64,000 nucleotides of DNA from Akebia trifoliata (GCA_017979445.1 CM030711.1:40285560-40349559), one strand, 5' to 3'; shown: positions 24,196 to 36,598, counted from the first letter of the stretch. Notes: generated from the sequence alone by a model not told the origin. Made by a program: numbers and translations.

Positions 24196-24524
24196 TTTCC
24201 AAACACTATTTTCTTTATTATTAATTGGGGTGTAATAAGTAGGAGTTGGGTGCTAATAGGCAATAGCCCATTATTTCGTTAGAGCGGGAAGAAAACGAAA
24301 AGACACGTCCATAGTAGAGATTTGCTATTAAGCAAAAAAGCGTTGTTAAGCTATTAAAACAACATAAAACTGGCATATGTCCAACACATTTGATTCCAAT
24401 TGACACGTGGTATTTTGCTATTAGTTAACAGATTATCACTTTTATTTGTTAACACAGCAAATGTCTACTCTAGCAACAGCGGGAAACCCAGATGAAAACG
24501 TCTCTCAAAAAACAGAAAGAAAGA

Positions 24525-24645
24525 CGAGTCCTATAAACACTCCAAGTTGTTGTAGTGGAGAATTCTAAAATCGATTCTTGGGTTTCAGAGTGATTTTTCG
24601 CAAGAACTAGGGTTTCAGATTTTTTTTTGCAGCAAAACCGAAACG
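24525..24645 (+). promoter_or_regulatory. Core promoter and 5' leader of NSE4
   Basis: A TATAAA box lies at 24532-24537, about 110 bp upstream of the ATG. A reverse telo-box CTAGGGTTT lies at 24608-24616 in the leader. Confidence 0.55.
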
Positions 24646-27600
24646 ATGGCTAGAATTGCGAAACGCGAATGGATCAGTAGGTGTAGAGGAAACGAAATGG
24701 GTGAAGAAGAACTGGAGGGGTTTCTGAAACGCAAGCCTAGAAGTAGGGATCAAAAGAGAGCAGATGAGAGAAGTGATTTTGATCGAAAAAATGTGATAGA
24801 TCGAAGAGTTCTTCGATCGCGGTATCGTGCCGTTAAGAATCTGATTCACGGTCGGCGATCTTCTCTCTATGAGCTTTTTTTGTTTGTTTGTTAATTTCTG
24901 TTCTTGTTGTGGGGATTGAGATTTGGTTTTTAAATGGTGATGTATTGCAGATGAGAGAGATGATATTTACAGAGTGGAATCTGATAAGTTCAACTCGATT
25001 ATCAGTGAAGTTGAGAGCTTGCATCAGCAAGGTATTTTGGACAAAAAGAGGGAAAAAGTTTAAATCTTTATTTGACTAAGGTTTAAATCTTTTTGAATAA
25101 ATATCTTTTAAAGTTTGAACCCTAAAAGATATTTTAAAAGAGATTTCTTTTAAATAGAAAAAAGTATATTTTTTTTGGTATGGATGGTGACTCAAACTAT
25201 AGACAATTATTTATTTCTGTCTGTTACTTATCTAATATTATAAGAGGTATTAAATCTAAACCTGTTTGGATTGCCACTTTATCCCCATAAGAAAAAAAGA
25301 AAATACACAAAGGGTATCCAAACAGGTCCTCATCTTTGGAGAAAAATAAACTGATGTGTTCATGTTTTATTTTATTTTACTTCTCCATGTTTTGAAAGTT
25401 TAATGTTTCCGAATAATTGTTATGGACAAACAAAAGAAAATAGGCAAGAAGATGGCTGATTCGAAGTAGATGGACCTTAGACCAATTTGAGATGGTCAAT
25501 CTCCTAAATCCTAATACTTTTCATTCATTCTCAAACCAAAGGGGGATGGGCACAACCATGGTTTTAAAACTCGATTTGACGTCTCATCTTGTCCATGAAG
25601 GAGACCGAGTTGTCTCGGACGAATCTTCCGATTCATTTGAGTCGTCTTGTTCAACAATGAGACAACGGAAAGTCTTTTTTGCGTATTTTAGGGTTTTGAG
25701 ATGACTTGTCTATCTGTCTCGTTGGTGGACGATACCAAGACGAATCAGACGAGTTGTCTCGGTCTCAGACGAGATTTAAAACCATGGGCATAATCTATGT
25801 TATAGGGAAAAAAAATACATGGGACTTAGGATATGTTTACTAACACTTTTGAAGTCTGGAGTTTGAAGTCTGAAGTCTGTTTTCTGAAATCTGAAATCTT
25901 ATTCTGAAAAAGTTGTTTGTTTATCATTTTTAAAAGCTTCTGGTTACAAATAGAATTTTAAAACATAATGGCCATTTTGACAATAATACATTTTTGTAAT
26001 TCTAATAAATTGTTAATAAAAAAACATAACATGTTATGCATAATGAAACCATCCACACATTTAATTTTGATTTCTAAGACATCAAACACCTCAATAGTAT
26101 TGTTTTCAATTTGAATTCATACTATTATATTCCAACAAGATAATACTCAAATAATAAATAATCATTCATTTTCTAGTTGAAAAATATAGGGTTTTAGGGT
26201 TCGTATAAAAATATAGGGTTTTCAAATATGAAACGAGAGAAAGGGGAGAGACTTTGACAACACAGTTGTAAAGGAAGGAGAGGTAGAAAAGAAATGAGAG
26301 GTAGAAAAGTTAAAAATAAGGGTTTTAAGGTTCATATAAAGAAATGATAAGTGATAGAAATTAGGGTTTTGAGGAGGGTATTTTAAGAATAAAATAAAAT
26401 TCAGATTTCAGAAGTTTCGTCCAGCATCTCTCTATCACTGGTTCAAAACTTCTGAATTTTGGTTCTGAAATCTAAAATTTGGACCAAAACAAACGGAAAT
26501 AAAACTTCTAAAATCTGAATTTTAAAGGTGGACCACCTCCATTCAGATTTTAGAAGTGTTACCAAACACACACTTATAGAGTAACTGAAGTTTGCCCGTT
26601 CGTGCCTATGGCTGGTCATCTTCTTTGGGGTTAAGGGGTAAAAGAGAAAAGAGAATAAAGTAGAAAGGGTATTATTTGAAAAGAGTGTTGAAGGGGAAAG
26701 ACAATAAAGTGGAAAGGGAGGAGAGAAAAGATAATAAAGTCGAAATGGTTCCTCGAGATGTGTGTGGGATTGAATCTAAACCGCCCTTTATGTGGAGGGG
26801 AAGACAACTCTTATGTAAATTATATAGATTTTCTATCCAACTAATACTAATCTTAGTTAAATACAAACTAAGCCCAATCCAATTACTTATCCCAATCTTA
26901 ATCCCTTATCAGCTGATCCTAATATTATGTAATCCACCAATAATCGGACTCCTAATAGTTAGGTATGTAACAAAAATGGTCTATAACAAAGCAAATGGTA
27001 GGCTGGTGTTATACCATTGTGACCATTGTAATGGCATTAAGTAATTGAGGAGGGACTGCTTTCATGTTGGGAAATGGTTAAAAAATGTTGTTTCGCTATT
27101 TTTTTAAGAACTATTGGCTTCTGTTTGTTAGGAACCTAAACAAATAGACCAAAAGGCCTAGAACTGTTGGAATGCGTCAAATTTAAGCCCTTGACCACTT
27201 AGGCACATGACACTATTAGATAATGAAATTAGTTTATAGTGGCTGGGCAATAGTTGACAAACAATGTAAATGGTCATTGTAATTTACCATTTGTTTGAAG
27301 GGTTTAACTGTGTAGGTGGGACATTGTTTGATCCTAGCTCTTTTGTATCAACACACGGACTTTACCACCTCACTGAGGTGGCACCTTTGGGAACAAAGGT
27401 TTGCTGTTTAGAAATTTATGTGCTAAGCTGATAAACCAATGGCATGACGCCACGTGTATTAAATGAGCAAGAGTGATCGGTTAGTAGAGAGAAAATTCTG
27501 GAGTAGTTTAAGTCCTTTATTTTAGTATTTTTTTTCAATACACATGGCATCATGCCATTGGTTCATCAGCTTAGCACATAAATTTTGAAATAGCAAATCT

Positions 27601-29239
27601 TTGTTCACTTTTGGCCAATACCATCATAATGACAGATATTTTAAAACAATTTTTATTTTTTAAAACAAGGAAGTTTTTAATTCTCTTGATGTAATGCAAT
27701 TAGTTGTTTTGTACCATTTTGACTGGAAATGAAGTGGGTTCCAGATTTATTTATTATAATATGATGGATTTAAATCTTCTTTCATGATAATGGTGACAAT
27801 TAAGCTACTGCAACATGTAGGGTGAATCAATCACAAAACCCCATTTTAGAGTTTGTAGAGATTGAGATCTAGAGCTTTTTGATTACATATTTATTTGCTT
27901 GTTATTGTTATTCTGATTACAAGAGTAAAAGTTGCAGTTTTGTTGAATTATTTTTTGGGGTTGTTTCAGTAAGCAATCCAAGGGAACAAGTTGCAGATGC
28001 AGAAGCCCTTTTGGACATTGCCAACACCTTAGCAACCTCAGTTAAATCTCAGTGCAAAGAGGGAATAACTCTGTCAGATTTCATGACTTCTCTGCTTCAA
28101 GACTTTGGGAACCAAAATGGGGGAGCAAGCATTGTGGATGCTCGGAACTTGATGGCTTGGGGTGACATTGGCCTCATCGTTTCTCATATTTTCGGCAAGG
28201 TTCCTAGATGCAGCACTATGTAATTAACACATACTTCCTCTGTTTCGCAGTTTTTTTTTTTTTTTCTCGATTTTATAGTTTTTGAGTATCCTATTTTTAT
28301 TGTTTTTGTAAGGCTTGGGCCTATGGATACCAAATTGAAACAACGGAAGACCGTGGTTCGGAGGAAACGGGAGAGGCCAATTGGACGTGCTTGCCCTGAA
28401 GAGGTGCGCTTGTGTTTATTTATTTTTCCATCTTCGCAACTTGTTTTCAAGATCAATTTAAATTCTATCTGATCTAACTACTCTTCTACGAAGGAACTTA
28501 ATTGATTAATTTTTGGTGTTGAGCTATACCTTATTGGTTATTTTATGGTGTTGTATAAGTTCTTTCTTGTTCAAATGCAGCTCGATAATAGTGGTGCAGA
28601 AGACAAAACAGATACCGATAAGAACATGGCAATTATCTTTGATATCTTGAAGAAGAATAAGAAGGGAGTACGTCTCGAAAATCTAGTGTTGAACAGAAAG
28701 TCCTTTGCACAAACAGTAGAGAATATATTTGCTCTGTCGTTTCTTGTTAAAGATGGACGGGTTGAAATAACCGTGAATGACAGTGGTTTACATCTAGTTT
28801 GTAAGTTCAATCATTAAAATTTTTAGGTTTTATTGTAATTACTGCTTATGGGTTTTGTGTTTATTTATTATTGTATTTTTTTTATTAGCTCCAAGGAATG
28901 CTCCTACTGCAGAAGCAGTAGTCTCAGGGGATGTTTCTTACAATCAATTTGTCTTCAGGTTCAGCTTCGATGATTGGAAGGTACGCATCAGAATTGCAAT
29001 TACAAATGAAGAAATTGTTTCTAAATGTTCTTTTTTTCTGTCTCTAAACCTCAAAATTCAACATTTGTTTTGTTTCTATTTTCTCTTTCGATCTCTTATG
29101 TTAGTTTTCAACAATCTGCACTGATTGTGGTTTGCAGTTGATGACGAACACAATGACAATCGAAGAGCTCATGCCACTTAGGGATCACAAGAATATATTT
29201 ACTTATTCACGGAGGAAGCGTGTACTTGGAGTGTCATAG
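24646..29239 (+). CDS. NSE4: NSE4, kleisin subunit of the SMC5/6 complex
   Basis: Seven exons, 24646-24850, 24951-25031, 27970-28219, 28313-28403, 28581-28800, 28889-28980 and 29138-29239, joined at GT-AG sites with agreeing phases, give 346 aa. NSE4 bridges the SMC5 and SMC6 heads and binds NSE1 and NSE3, and the complex acts in recombinational DNA repair and chromosome stability in the nucleus. The N-terminal third carries the kleisin segment ([15 protein letters not shown], then [20 protein letters not shown]). Residues about 220-316 are the winged-helix Nse4 C-terminal domain ([44 protein letters not shown]). Length is slightly short of Arabidopsis NSE4A/B, with a brief N-terminus. The ATG chosen is the first after the TATA box and leader. 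Intron 2 (25032-27969) is 2.9 kb and holds several transposons. The gene looks intact. Confirming it needs transcript alignment over the seven junctions. Confidence 0.93.
25556..25797. mobile_element. Foldback MITE with CCATGGTTTTAAAACTCG ends, in NSE4 intron 2
   Basis: Left CCATGGTTTTAAAACTCG and right CGAGATTTAAAACCATGG pair. Inner arms contain GTTGTCTCGGAC and GTTGTCTCGGTC. Flanks GGCACAA / GGCATAA suggest an imperfect 7-8 bp duplication overlapping the ends. Non-coding. A decayed relative lies at 7273. Confidence 0.6.
25829..26573. mobile_element. Tourist-like (PIF/Harbinger) MITE in NSE4 intron 2
   Basis: A 745-bp element flanked by TTA on both sides (25826-25828 and 26574-26576). Ends are GGATATGTTTACTAACACTT and, in complement, GTGTGTGTTTGGTAACACTT, with further pairing through AGTCTG / AATCTG. 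The 3-bp TTA/TAA duplication and GTTTGG-type ends are the PIF/Harbinger signature. Non-coding. Confidence 0.7.
26577..27388 (+). other. Unassigned part of NSE4 intron 2
   Basis: Includes a purine-rich stretch (26640-26760). A 122-codon open frame at 26676-27044 lies wholly within the intron and has no recognisable domain. No gene is called here. Confidence 0.45.
27389..27607. mobile_element. Foldback MITE, family 7, in NSE4 intron 2
   Basis: Left arm with AACAAAGGTTTGCTGTTTAG, AATTTATGTGCTAAGCTGAT and AACCAATGGCATGACGCCAC pairs with the right arm (CATGCCATTGGTTCATCAGC, TTAGCACATAAATTT, AGCAAATCTTTGTTC). One arm recurs at about 48060-48180. Confidence 0.7.
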
Positions 29240-29560
29240 ACCACAATGCCCACAACACTGATTAAAAAAATTTCATGGAACCATGATCTTGTTGATAAAA
29301 AACAAATTGTATTGGAAGAGTCTCGAAATTGATTATCAGACTGCAAAAGTTCTCCCACCTTGAAGGGCCATGCTTAAGCTTTGATGACATGGGTTCAGAG
29401 AGTTCTTTTTTTTTTATTATTGTTGTTATTTTTTGGTGGATGGTCTTTTGTTCTTTTTGATCAGCTAAATTAGAGTTCTGTCTACTAATTATATATATAT
29501 ATATATATATGTAACTAATTATATATGTAAGCTGCATTTTTCTCTATCTATTAAATTGTG
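29240..29560 (+). other. Probable NSE4 3' UTR
   Basis: Follows the TAG at 29237-29239. T-rich with a (TA)n tract near 29490. No classical AATAAA is obvious, so the 3' end is not placed. Confidence 0.4.
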
Positions 29561-29653
29561 GATAGCTTTATGTAAATTATGCAAAACCTTCACAGATGGC
29601 CGTCTTTTCAGTACAATTAACATTAACATGGAAGCATGAATACTAAATTAGTC

Positions 29654-29770
29654 TATTTGTATTCATGATGTTAATAGTTCTTTCTTTGCGACAAACAATG
29701 TAATTTTAAGTTTATTTGTATTCATGATGTTAATAATTATTTCTTTGCGACAAACAATGTAATTTTAAGT
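29654..29770. repeat. Tandem duplication, period 59 bp
   Basis: Two direct copies beginning TATTTGTATTCATGATGTTA (29654 and 29713), each ending in GACAAACAATGTAATTTTAA. They differ at very few positions, so the duplication is recent. Confidence 0.85.
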
Positions 29771-30771
29771 CATCTTATTTGAATTTATTTGACTCATCTC
29801 AAATGAATCCTCGACATAGTCTCGGTTGGTCGAAACCAACTTGATTTTTCACTTTTCACTATTTTTATGGTTTGACATCTGCTCTAAAAAAGTCCTTTAG
29901 TATAAAACAATATCAGAAACTCCCTCTTGATTTCTCCAATATAAATAATCCTCTCCTGGATTTTAAACAAAAAAAACAATTTTTTTTTATCACAGAGACA
30001 AGGTTGGTGGTGACTTAGGGCTTTCAACCTCTATTCTTTGATCCACTATTCTTAGATTTTTCTACAACCGGATAACCGAGGTTGTAGAGATTTACCTAAA
30101 TATCGTTGCACAGATTTCATATCACATAACTACTCCATCAAATCTAAATTCAATTCGAGATATGGTAGTTGTTAGAACTAAAACAACCAAGCACAAAAAA
30201 GATAATAATTTATTTTTTCAATTCCCTCCATTATCTCACTCTAACATGTAATTTACCAATAAATTGTTTAAAATCAGTTAAGTAATGAATAATTTTGAGG
30301 ATAATACAATTAAGATTAAAAGGGAAAATTCCTACAAATTCTTGAGAGATATTTATTTTAACTTTTGAAAATTTATAAGAAAAAATCATATGAGAAATAT
30401 GGTTTCAATAATCATGTCAAATGTATTTTTCGTCTACATGTTCTAAAATAATATTTATGTAGTTTGTTGGACAAGTGTCTAATTTCTTCAAAAACGGTGC
30501 ATGGTTTCTGCATGTCATTCATGGTTTAGATATGCTAATCATTCTATCTATTTAACAAATTACCATTTGGATTGGTGATTATGACCATTAATTCTTGAAC
30601 TATACCTCTTTTTGAATAATACAATAAACAATTAAAACTTCGTCCAATTCAATTCCATGTAAAAATGGACAACTTTTTGACCTTTCTTGAATTATTCACG
30701 ATTTTTTTTCAAATTAAATTAATAAAAAATACTTTCTACAAAAGGAATTAAAAACACAAATTAACCCATAT
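29771..30771. other. Intergenic DNA, no gene seen
   Basis: AT-rich with no supported coding frame or delimited repeat. It ends in the (TA)n tract that receives the next MITE. Confidence 0.5.
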
Positions 30772-30775
30772 TATA

Positions 30776-30816
<41 letters not shown>

Positions 30817-30819
<3 letters not shown>

Positions 30820-31143
30820 AGCGGTTCAGCAACCCTAAAGTTTGCGAAACATTTTTCAAAACATGGGTTAGAAGCTTTGGAATGAGCTGGTTTGTGAGGA
30901 TGATCTCTACGGTGAATAGATCATCCTCTCCAAAAATCAGCTTATTTTGAAATTTCTAACCTTAGTTTACAAATTGAAGAATCGTTGACCGTCCAATTTT
31001 TGTAAATCACTTTTGATGGGGATATAAGCCTTTGAATGGGCTGATTTTTGGTGATGATGATCTCCTCAAAAAATCAGCCCATTCCGAAACTTCTAACCCA
31101 TACATTGAAAAAATGTTTGACTCTCTTTAAGGCCTTCGAATAC
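30817..31143. mobile_element. TA-flanked palindromic MITE (family 1), diverged copy
   Basis: About 327 bp between (TA)n at about 30772-30816 and TATATATA from 31144. Left end GGGAGCGGTTCAGCAACCCT. Hairpin cores GGAATGAGCTGG and GAATGGGCTGATTTTTGGTG remain, with deletions in both hairpins and an altered right end. Confidence 0.75.
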
Positions 31144-31286
31144 ATATATATATAATATAAAAAAAAAGAATATATCATAAAACATTACTATGGTGTTAGT
31201 TTTAAATTTATTCTATGCTATTTTAGAATTGGAATTCAAATATCTATTAAATATAATTAAAAGTATTAACATTTTAATTACGGCCT

Positions 31287-31502
31287 GAGATCTGTTGACT
31301 CCTAAGAATGACTCATGAAAAAACACATGATACCAGCCCTTTAAATGCAAAATCCAATGATTGAGATTTAATCTCGGAATAAGTATCTCCGAGATTTATA
31401 TTATTAAGATACTCATAAACCTCAAACATTGGATTTTGTGTTTAAAGGATTGAGATCATGTGTTTTTTTCATGAGTCATTCTTAGGAGTCAACGGATCCC
31501 AA
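31287..31502. mobile_element. Foldback MITE, family 5, well preserved
   Basis: Terminal arms GAGATCTGTTGACTCCTAAG and, in complement, GGGATCCGTTGACTCCTAAG match at nearly every position for about 45 bp (through AATGACTCATGAAAAAAC). A second inner palindrome surrounds TCTCGGAATAAGTATCTCCG. The total is about 216 bp. Confidence 0.75.
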
Positions 31503-32299
31503 CCCTTTAATTAATATGTGTAGAAGTATATATTCTTGATTTGCAAAATGGCATAAATATTTGATAAACATGCATGGAAGTATCAAAATTTCTTAACTTA
31601 CATAAGGATGGATTTAAAGATGAAGCTGATGGTGTCCATTATGAGAAATGAGATAATGAAAAATAATAAATCTTAAAGATTAGGGAGTTCTTTAAATATG
31701 TGAATATGTGTAATGTGAAAATTTTAGTATATTTACGGAACAATTTTTTAACGTTCTCTAGAGTATTGAAATCGAATTATACCCCAACCATTTTTGCAAT
31801 TCTTTAATTTTTTGACTAAATTTTTAAATGCACTTGAATTAATCTCATAACTTTTTTATTGTACACTGAATTGCTAATTATGATTATGACCATCGAAATT
31901 GAGTTTAAACATTTCTATGCTTCATATTCATAATGGTCAAGGTTGATAATCTTTATCTTTACTATTCAAATGAGAAAAGTTCAAGTAGAAGTTGTTTGAC
32001 ACAAAATTTTGGTTTCTCGCAAATGTCTCCACATTTACATTTAAATTTAATATTATTAAGGTAATTTGTGTAAAAGCTCCAAATGTTGCAAATCTTGGGC
32101 ATGAAGAAAGCTTGTGTGGGGGAAGTAAATTCATCATGAAGGCAAACGGTATGCCACTTGTCTCACACAATTATGGAATATAGAAAATTTTAAGGGTGAA
32201 TTACTATTTTGTGAGCTGAAAATGAGTAATTTACAATTTCGACAATTTTCTATTTTAATTACCAAAACATAAACAATCATGTTTTCGTTAAAAAAAAGA
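31503..32299. other. Intergenic DNA, no gene seen
   Basis: Short open frames only (63-77 codons on opposite strands of the same DNA). No domain recognised. Confidence 0.5.
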
Positions 32300-32470
32300 G
32301 TAGTGCTACAGTGACCTTAGCGACAGACACATAGGGACACCTTAATGTGGTGGTGTGCATATTCGTAGATGCGTTTTACTCATATCTCAGAGAAACACAT
32401 CTACAAGTATGCACATACCACCACATCAAGATATCTCCCGTGTGTCCTCCATTAAAGTCACTCCAGCATT
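32300..32470. mobile_element. Palindromic MITE, family 4
   Basis: Outer ends GTAGTGCTACAGTGACC and, in complement, AATGCTGGAGTGACTTTAAT. Inner arms AATGTGGTGGTGTGCATATT and, in complement, GATGTGGTGGTATGTGCATA. Related by its outer end to 4471-4645. Confidence 0.6.
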
Positions 32471-32488
32471 AATTAAAAAAAAAAAAAA

Positions 32489-32726
32489 GAGTGCTGATTT
32501 TTTAATTCAACCTGATAGAGAAACTCAAAAATTCACTAGCGTGGCATGAGCAAAGAATCGTAGATTTTGTCTCTTAGGATACACAACCAACCTGCCTTAT
32601 GTAGTTGTGTATAGCGAAGGTACAATTGTGTATCCCAAGCGAAAGAATATGTGATTCTTTGTGCATGACCCATTGGTGAGTTTTGAGTCCGATCCAACTG
32701 TCAGGTTGAGTTAAAAAATCATTGTT
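32489..32726. mobile_element. Mutator-type palindromic MITE (family 3)
   Basis: Ends GAGTGCTGATTTTTTAATTC and, in complement, AACAATGATTTTTTAACTCA. Centre GGATACACAACCAACC and GTACAATTGTGTATCC. Flanks are A-rich (AAAAAAAAA / AAAAAACAA), compatible with but not proof of a 9-bp duplication. Confidence 0.65.
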
Positions 32727-33716
32727 AAAAAACAAAATCAAAATGAAATGACTATTTTGCAAGTTTAGAGTAAAATTGTCACTTTAAATTACAAACCTCC
32801 AATTTAATTATCATTTACGTTTTGGTAATTAATCTGAACAGTGAGCTGGAATTGTATATTCGTGAGAAGTCGATCATTTTTTCATAAATATCTCAAAATT
32901 TTAAAATAAAATTAATAATTTTAAATTTTAAATAACGAAAAAAATAGAATTTAATGGATTATAGGATAGTAGTTATGGGTTTCAAATTCAAATCTTATGG
33001 AAGTAGCGATATTTACGGAAGAGACTTGAATTTGGAGGGAATCTTTTACCATACGGATCCCAAACTTTTTAGTATTATTTATATATTCTCCCTAAAAAAT
33101 TGAAATAATTCCCCTCCAAACCTTGTCTTTTGAACTTCCTAATATGTTCTCCCTTCATTTCATTGTTAACCTATTAAAAATAAATAATGTTATTCTTTAT
33201 AACAATTGACAAGTTATTTATTCTTTTCAAAATATATTATTTAAAAATATTAATATATTTATCTGTGAATATTTTGAACTTTTATTTTTCACTTAAGAAC
33301 CTGAGAATGATAAAAAAAAAATTGCCACACCAAATTTCACTGATACCGCACCAACTGTGTGTAATTCTTTGGTGATTATATAGGAATTGGTATGGCATTA
33401 GTAAAAGTTGGTGTGCCAATATCAACTATTTTTTTAAAAATGAATTACATAACCTACCACAATTTTAAAATTTTAATATAAATAATGCAACTGTGCAAGA
33501 ACTTGAAAATGTCTGTATAAGAAAACATCAATTAAAGCCTCTTACAACAGTCTATGAAAGTGAAGACATATCTCTCTTGACCTAAGTCTTCTTAAGAAGA
33601 AGAATAATTATAAATAAAAAAACATTTTCAATCTCAAATTTAAAATCCTCAATTTTTGTTTCCAAATCATTTCATTTTTGAAATCTGCATGACATATTCT
33701 ATTTTTAAGAGAGCTA
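32727..33716. other. Intergenic DNA, no gene seen
   Basis: AT-rich. A faint inverted repeat at about 33320-33420 (CACACCAAATTTCACTG versus AAAGTTGGTGTGCC) resembles the small element that follows. Confidence 0.45.
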
Positions 33717-33813
33717 CTATTGCCACACTAATCTTTACTTAAGAGGACATTTGGTGTTAATTCTTTGATGATTTCAATTGGAGTGCTCTTAGCAAAAGTT
33801 TGTGTGGCAATAG
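33717..33813. mobile_element. Very short MITE (97 bp) with CTATTGCCACAC ends
   Basis: Ends CTATTGCCACACTAATCTTT and, in complement, CTATTGCCACACAAACTTTT. The inner part TTAATTCTTTGATGATT is not paired. No target duplication could be fixed. Confidence 0.6.
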
Positions 33814-33947
33814 ATTTTCTCTTTTTTAATTCTGCTGACCTTATCTTCAATCTATCTTTTCAACTAGCCATTAATAATCCTTTCCAAAAAACAAATCCTA
33901 GATTTTTCTATCCAAAATGCAATCATTTAGTATACATAAAAGACTTT

Positions 33948-34262
33948 CCTTACTAACTTAGTTACATTTAAAATCTTACTAAGTGTCATTGAGTTCACAT
34001 GAATTATCAACCAATCCAACCTAGTCCTCTAGTTTTTGGGAAAAACCTATATGAAAGAATTCAATTTTTTTTATTTTTTTTAGAATTGATATAAGATTTT
34101 GAAAATGGATGCATAGCCCAAATTTAAGTCTCATTGAGCTCCCAAATTTAAACTTAAAAAACAAAAATAATCATTGAATGTTGTTCTTTATATCCCTATG
34201 GCATTGGATCAACGTTTTTGAATGCTACAAGGTGAACTTGAAATTTTATTAAGTAAGATTAA
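33948..34262. repeat. Dispersed repeat, family 6
   Basis: CTTACTAACTTAG near the left, CCAATCCAACCTAGTCCTCT, ATGGCATTGGATCAACG and TTATTAAGTAAGATT at the right follow the landmark order of 5846-6190, with substantial divergence. Confidence 0.5.
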
Positions 34263-34639
34263 CAATATCATATATTTTTTTTCCTTCCAAAACCCAACAA
34301 TTCAAGCACTTCAACCTCTATTCTTTCATCCACCATTCTTAGATTTTTCTACACCCAAATAACACGATAGATTTTTCTACACCCAAATAACACGAAGAAA
34401 AATGAAGGGTTTTTGGCCTAAGGGCATTAAAAAAGTAATTGTTTTTAGTCTTTTTAAGAAGACCTAGGTGAAGGGAGTCATGCATTGAGTTTCAAAACAT
34501 ATAGGGGTATATTTTATATTGAGAAAAACGTGAGGGGCATGTGATATGAAAGTGTGAAGACTCCATCAACTTAAATTCGAGATACTAGGAGATAGTTAGG
34601 GTAGTTGTTACAACTAAAACAATAAATCTGACTCCTTTT

Positions 34640-34923
34640 TCTATATATCTTTCCTCTCTAAATAAATAAAACCCCCCAACAACAAAAAAAAATTCATGTT
34701 TTCACAGTTATCGTTCTCTTAAGAAGGACAGACTCTCTCTCTGTTGTCACTTTTCTTTGTTACTATCATACCTTAAATGACAATAGGATTTACAGATCCT
34801 ACCCCAGTGATTTTCTGGCTACATTTCTCTGCATTTCTCCACATTTGCTCCTCGCCTTCACCAGAATCCGGTAGAATTTGGGAATACATCACCTTATCAG
34901 TAACTAAATCCCGCAAAAAGCAG
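34640..34923 (+). promoter_or_regulatory. Putative distal promoter and first 5'-UTR exon of the NPF gene (cassette A)
   Basis: A TATATAT motif near 34643 and a CT-rich stretch near 34735 precede a segment ending ...CAAAAAGCAG|GTAATG, a good splice donor at 34923/34924. The last 110 bp or so (GATTTTCTGGCTACATT to the donor) recur at 35933-36042 and 38465-38574. I infer a 5'-UTR exon spliced to the exon starting at 39617. An ATG at 34777 opens a frame that runs through the donor and continues in frame into the NPF ATG exon if spliced directly. No transcript evidence is available here. Confidence 0.45.
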
Positions 34924-35932
34924 GTAATGTTTTTTTTTTTTTTTTTTTTAAAATTTTCCAACGTACAGTAAAATGTTTTTGATTTTTTGAGAAAATCTTT
35001 ATTTATTTATTTATCTTTTTTGGAAAAAATCTGTAAAAATGAATTTTCTATGGAAAATTAATTTATATATATAATGTGCAATGATAGATCTATGTTTTTT
35101 TTTTTGTCACAACCATATAGATTGCTTAATCTTATATATATATATTTTTATAAATATACAAATTAAAATTTAAAAAAAAAATAATAATAATTCAAATTAG
35201 AATGATAAACAAAAATAAATTTTAGATATTTAAGTGTGAAGATGCATGGGAAATCTTTTGTTATTTAGTTGTTTCTCTCTTTTCACTTAGAAAGTTTAAA
35301 ACGGTTGTAAGGAGGGCAGGGCAACGTGGATCAGGTGATGTATATGAGTAATTGACTGGTTGTGTTGTGGTAGCCATAAATTAGGAAAAATCGAAAACGA
35401 CATTTTTACCCTTTTAGTTATATTTTTAATATCTAATCTCTTATGATGTCCACTGAGTTGAGCCAATTCAACTACTCACAAGTTAACTCAGATGAGATGA
35501 GTCAAATCAATCAAATAAGAAATTAAGTTTATTTTCTTTTGAAAAAGAGTATCAATTTGGTGAAGTCCATGGAGTAGTCTCAGTTTTGAGTTTTGTACAC
35601 AAAAGTCTATAGTCTTTAAGGCTTGAAGTAGACAATTAAATCCTAAGGACATCTTAGTCACTTTTCATAATAAAGCAAAATTAGAGAAGACTGAGGTGAA
35701 GAAGAGAGCATGTCCACCAATTTGAAAAATAGGTGGCGGTACCTCAAATATTCACCAAAACGTGGAAGGCTTAATTGATATTAAATAATTTTAACAGAAA
35801 TAAAGGGTAGTGTTGTTTACTGGGTTTATGATGTTTTGACTTTCGTATATAATATATGTTTAACTAATTTTAAATTTATTTAATAACCTCTTAAAAAGAA
35901 ATTAAAACTAACAGATAGAGTTTTTATTACAG

Positions 35933-36042
35933 GGTGAAAGTAATTTTCTGGCTACATTTGCTCCTCGCCTTCACCAGAATCCGGTAGAATTTGGGAATAC
36001 ATCACCTCACCTTATCATCAGTAACTAAATCTCGCAAAAAAA
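35933..36042 (+). other. Cassette B: repeated putative non-coding exon
   Basis: A 110-bp segment bounded on the left by acceptor TTTTTATTACAG and on the right by donor GTAAGT. It matches cassettes A and C. It could be an alternative 5'-UTR exon of the NPF gene. Confidence 0.4.
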
Positions 36043-36598
36043 GTAAGTAATGTTGTTTATTTATTTATTTTTTTTTTATTTTTGAAATATTTCCAATAGT
36101 AAAAATGTTTTTGAGTTTCATATATTATTTCCCTAATATATAGAATGAGAAATAGATGATGCTATGTAGATAATAAAATTACTATTTTTAATATATTTGT
36201 GTGCATGGAGCACAACACTAAGTAGGTTATTATTATTCCCACTGGCCTGTATATGATTTTTTGAGGACTTAATACACCAAAAATTTGTTTAATTAGTGTT
36301 TTTTAGCCATTTTTTTCTCTTTAAAAAAAAAAAATATATATTAAACTGAATTGAAATAATATGGACTACTCAATCATCATATAAATTTTTTTCTTATTTA
36401 TTTATTTATTTATTTTTTTTTCTTCTGTTATTTTGTTGTGGGTTCAAGTCCAAATTAACCAGCAAAAAAATTTAGAGTCAATGCATATAATAGGATTTTT
36501 TTTTTTTTTTGAGAAAATCTTTATTTATTTATTTATTTTTGGAAAAAGATCTGTAAAAATGAATTTTCTATGGAAAATTAATTTATATATATATATAT

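Noticed and set aside
26676..27044. 122-codon frame in NSE4 intron 2
   Set aside because: Lies entirely between two confirmed-phase exons and has no recognisable domain.
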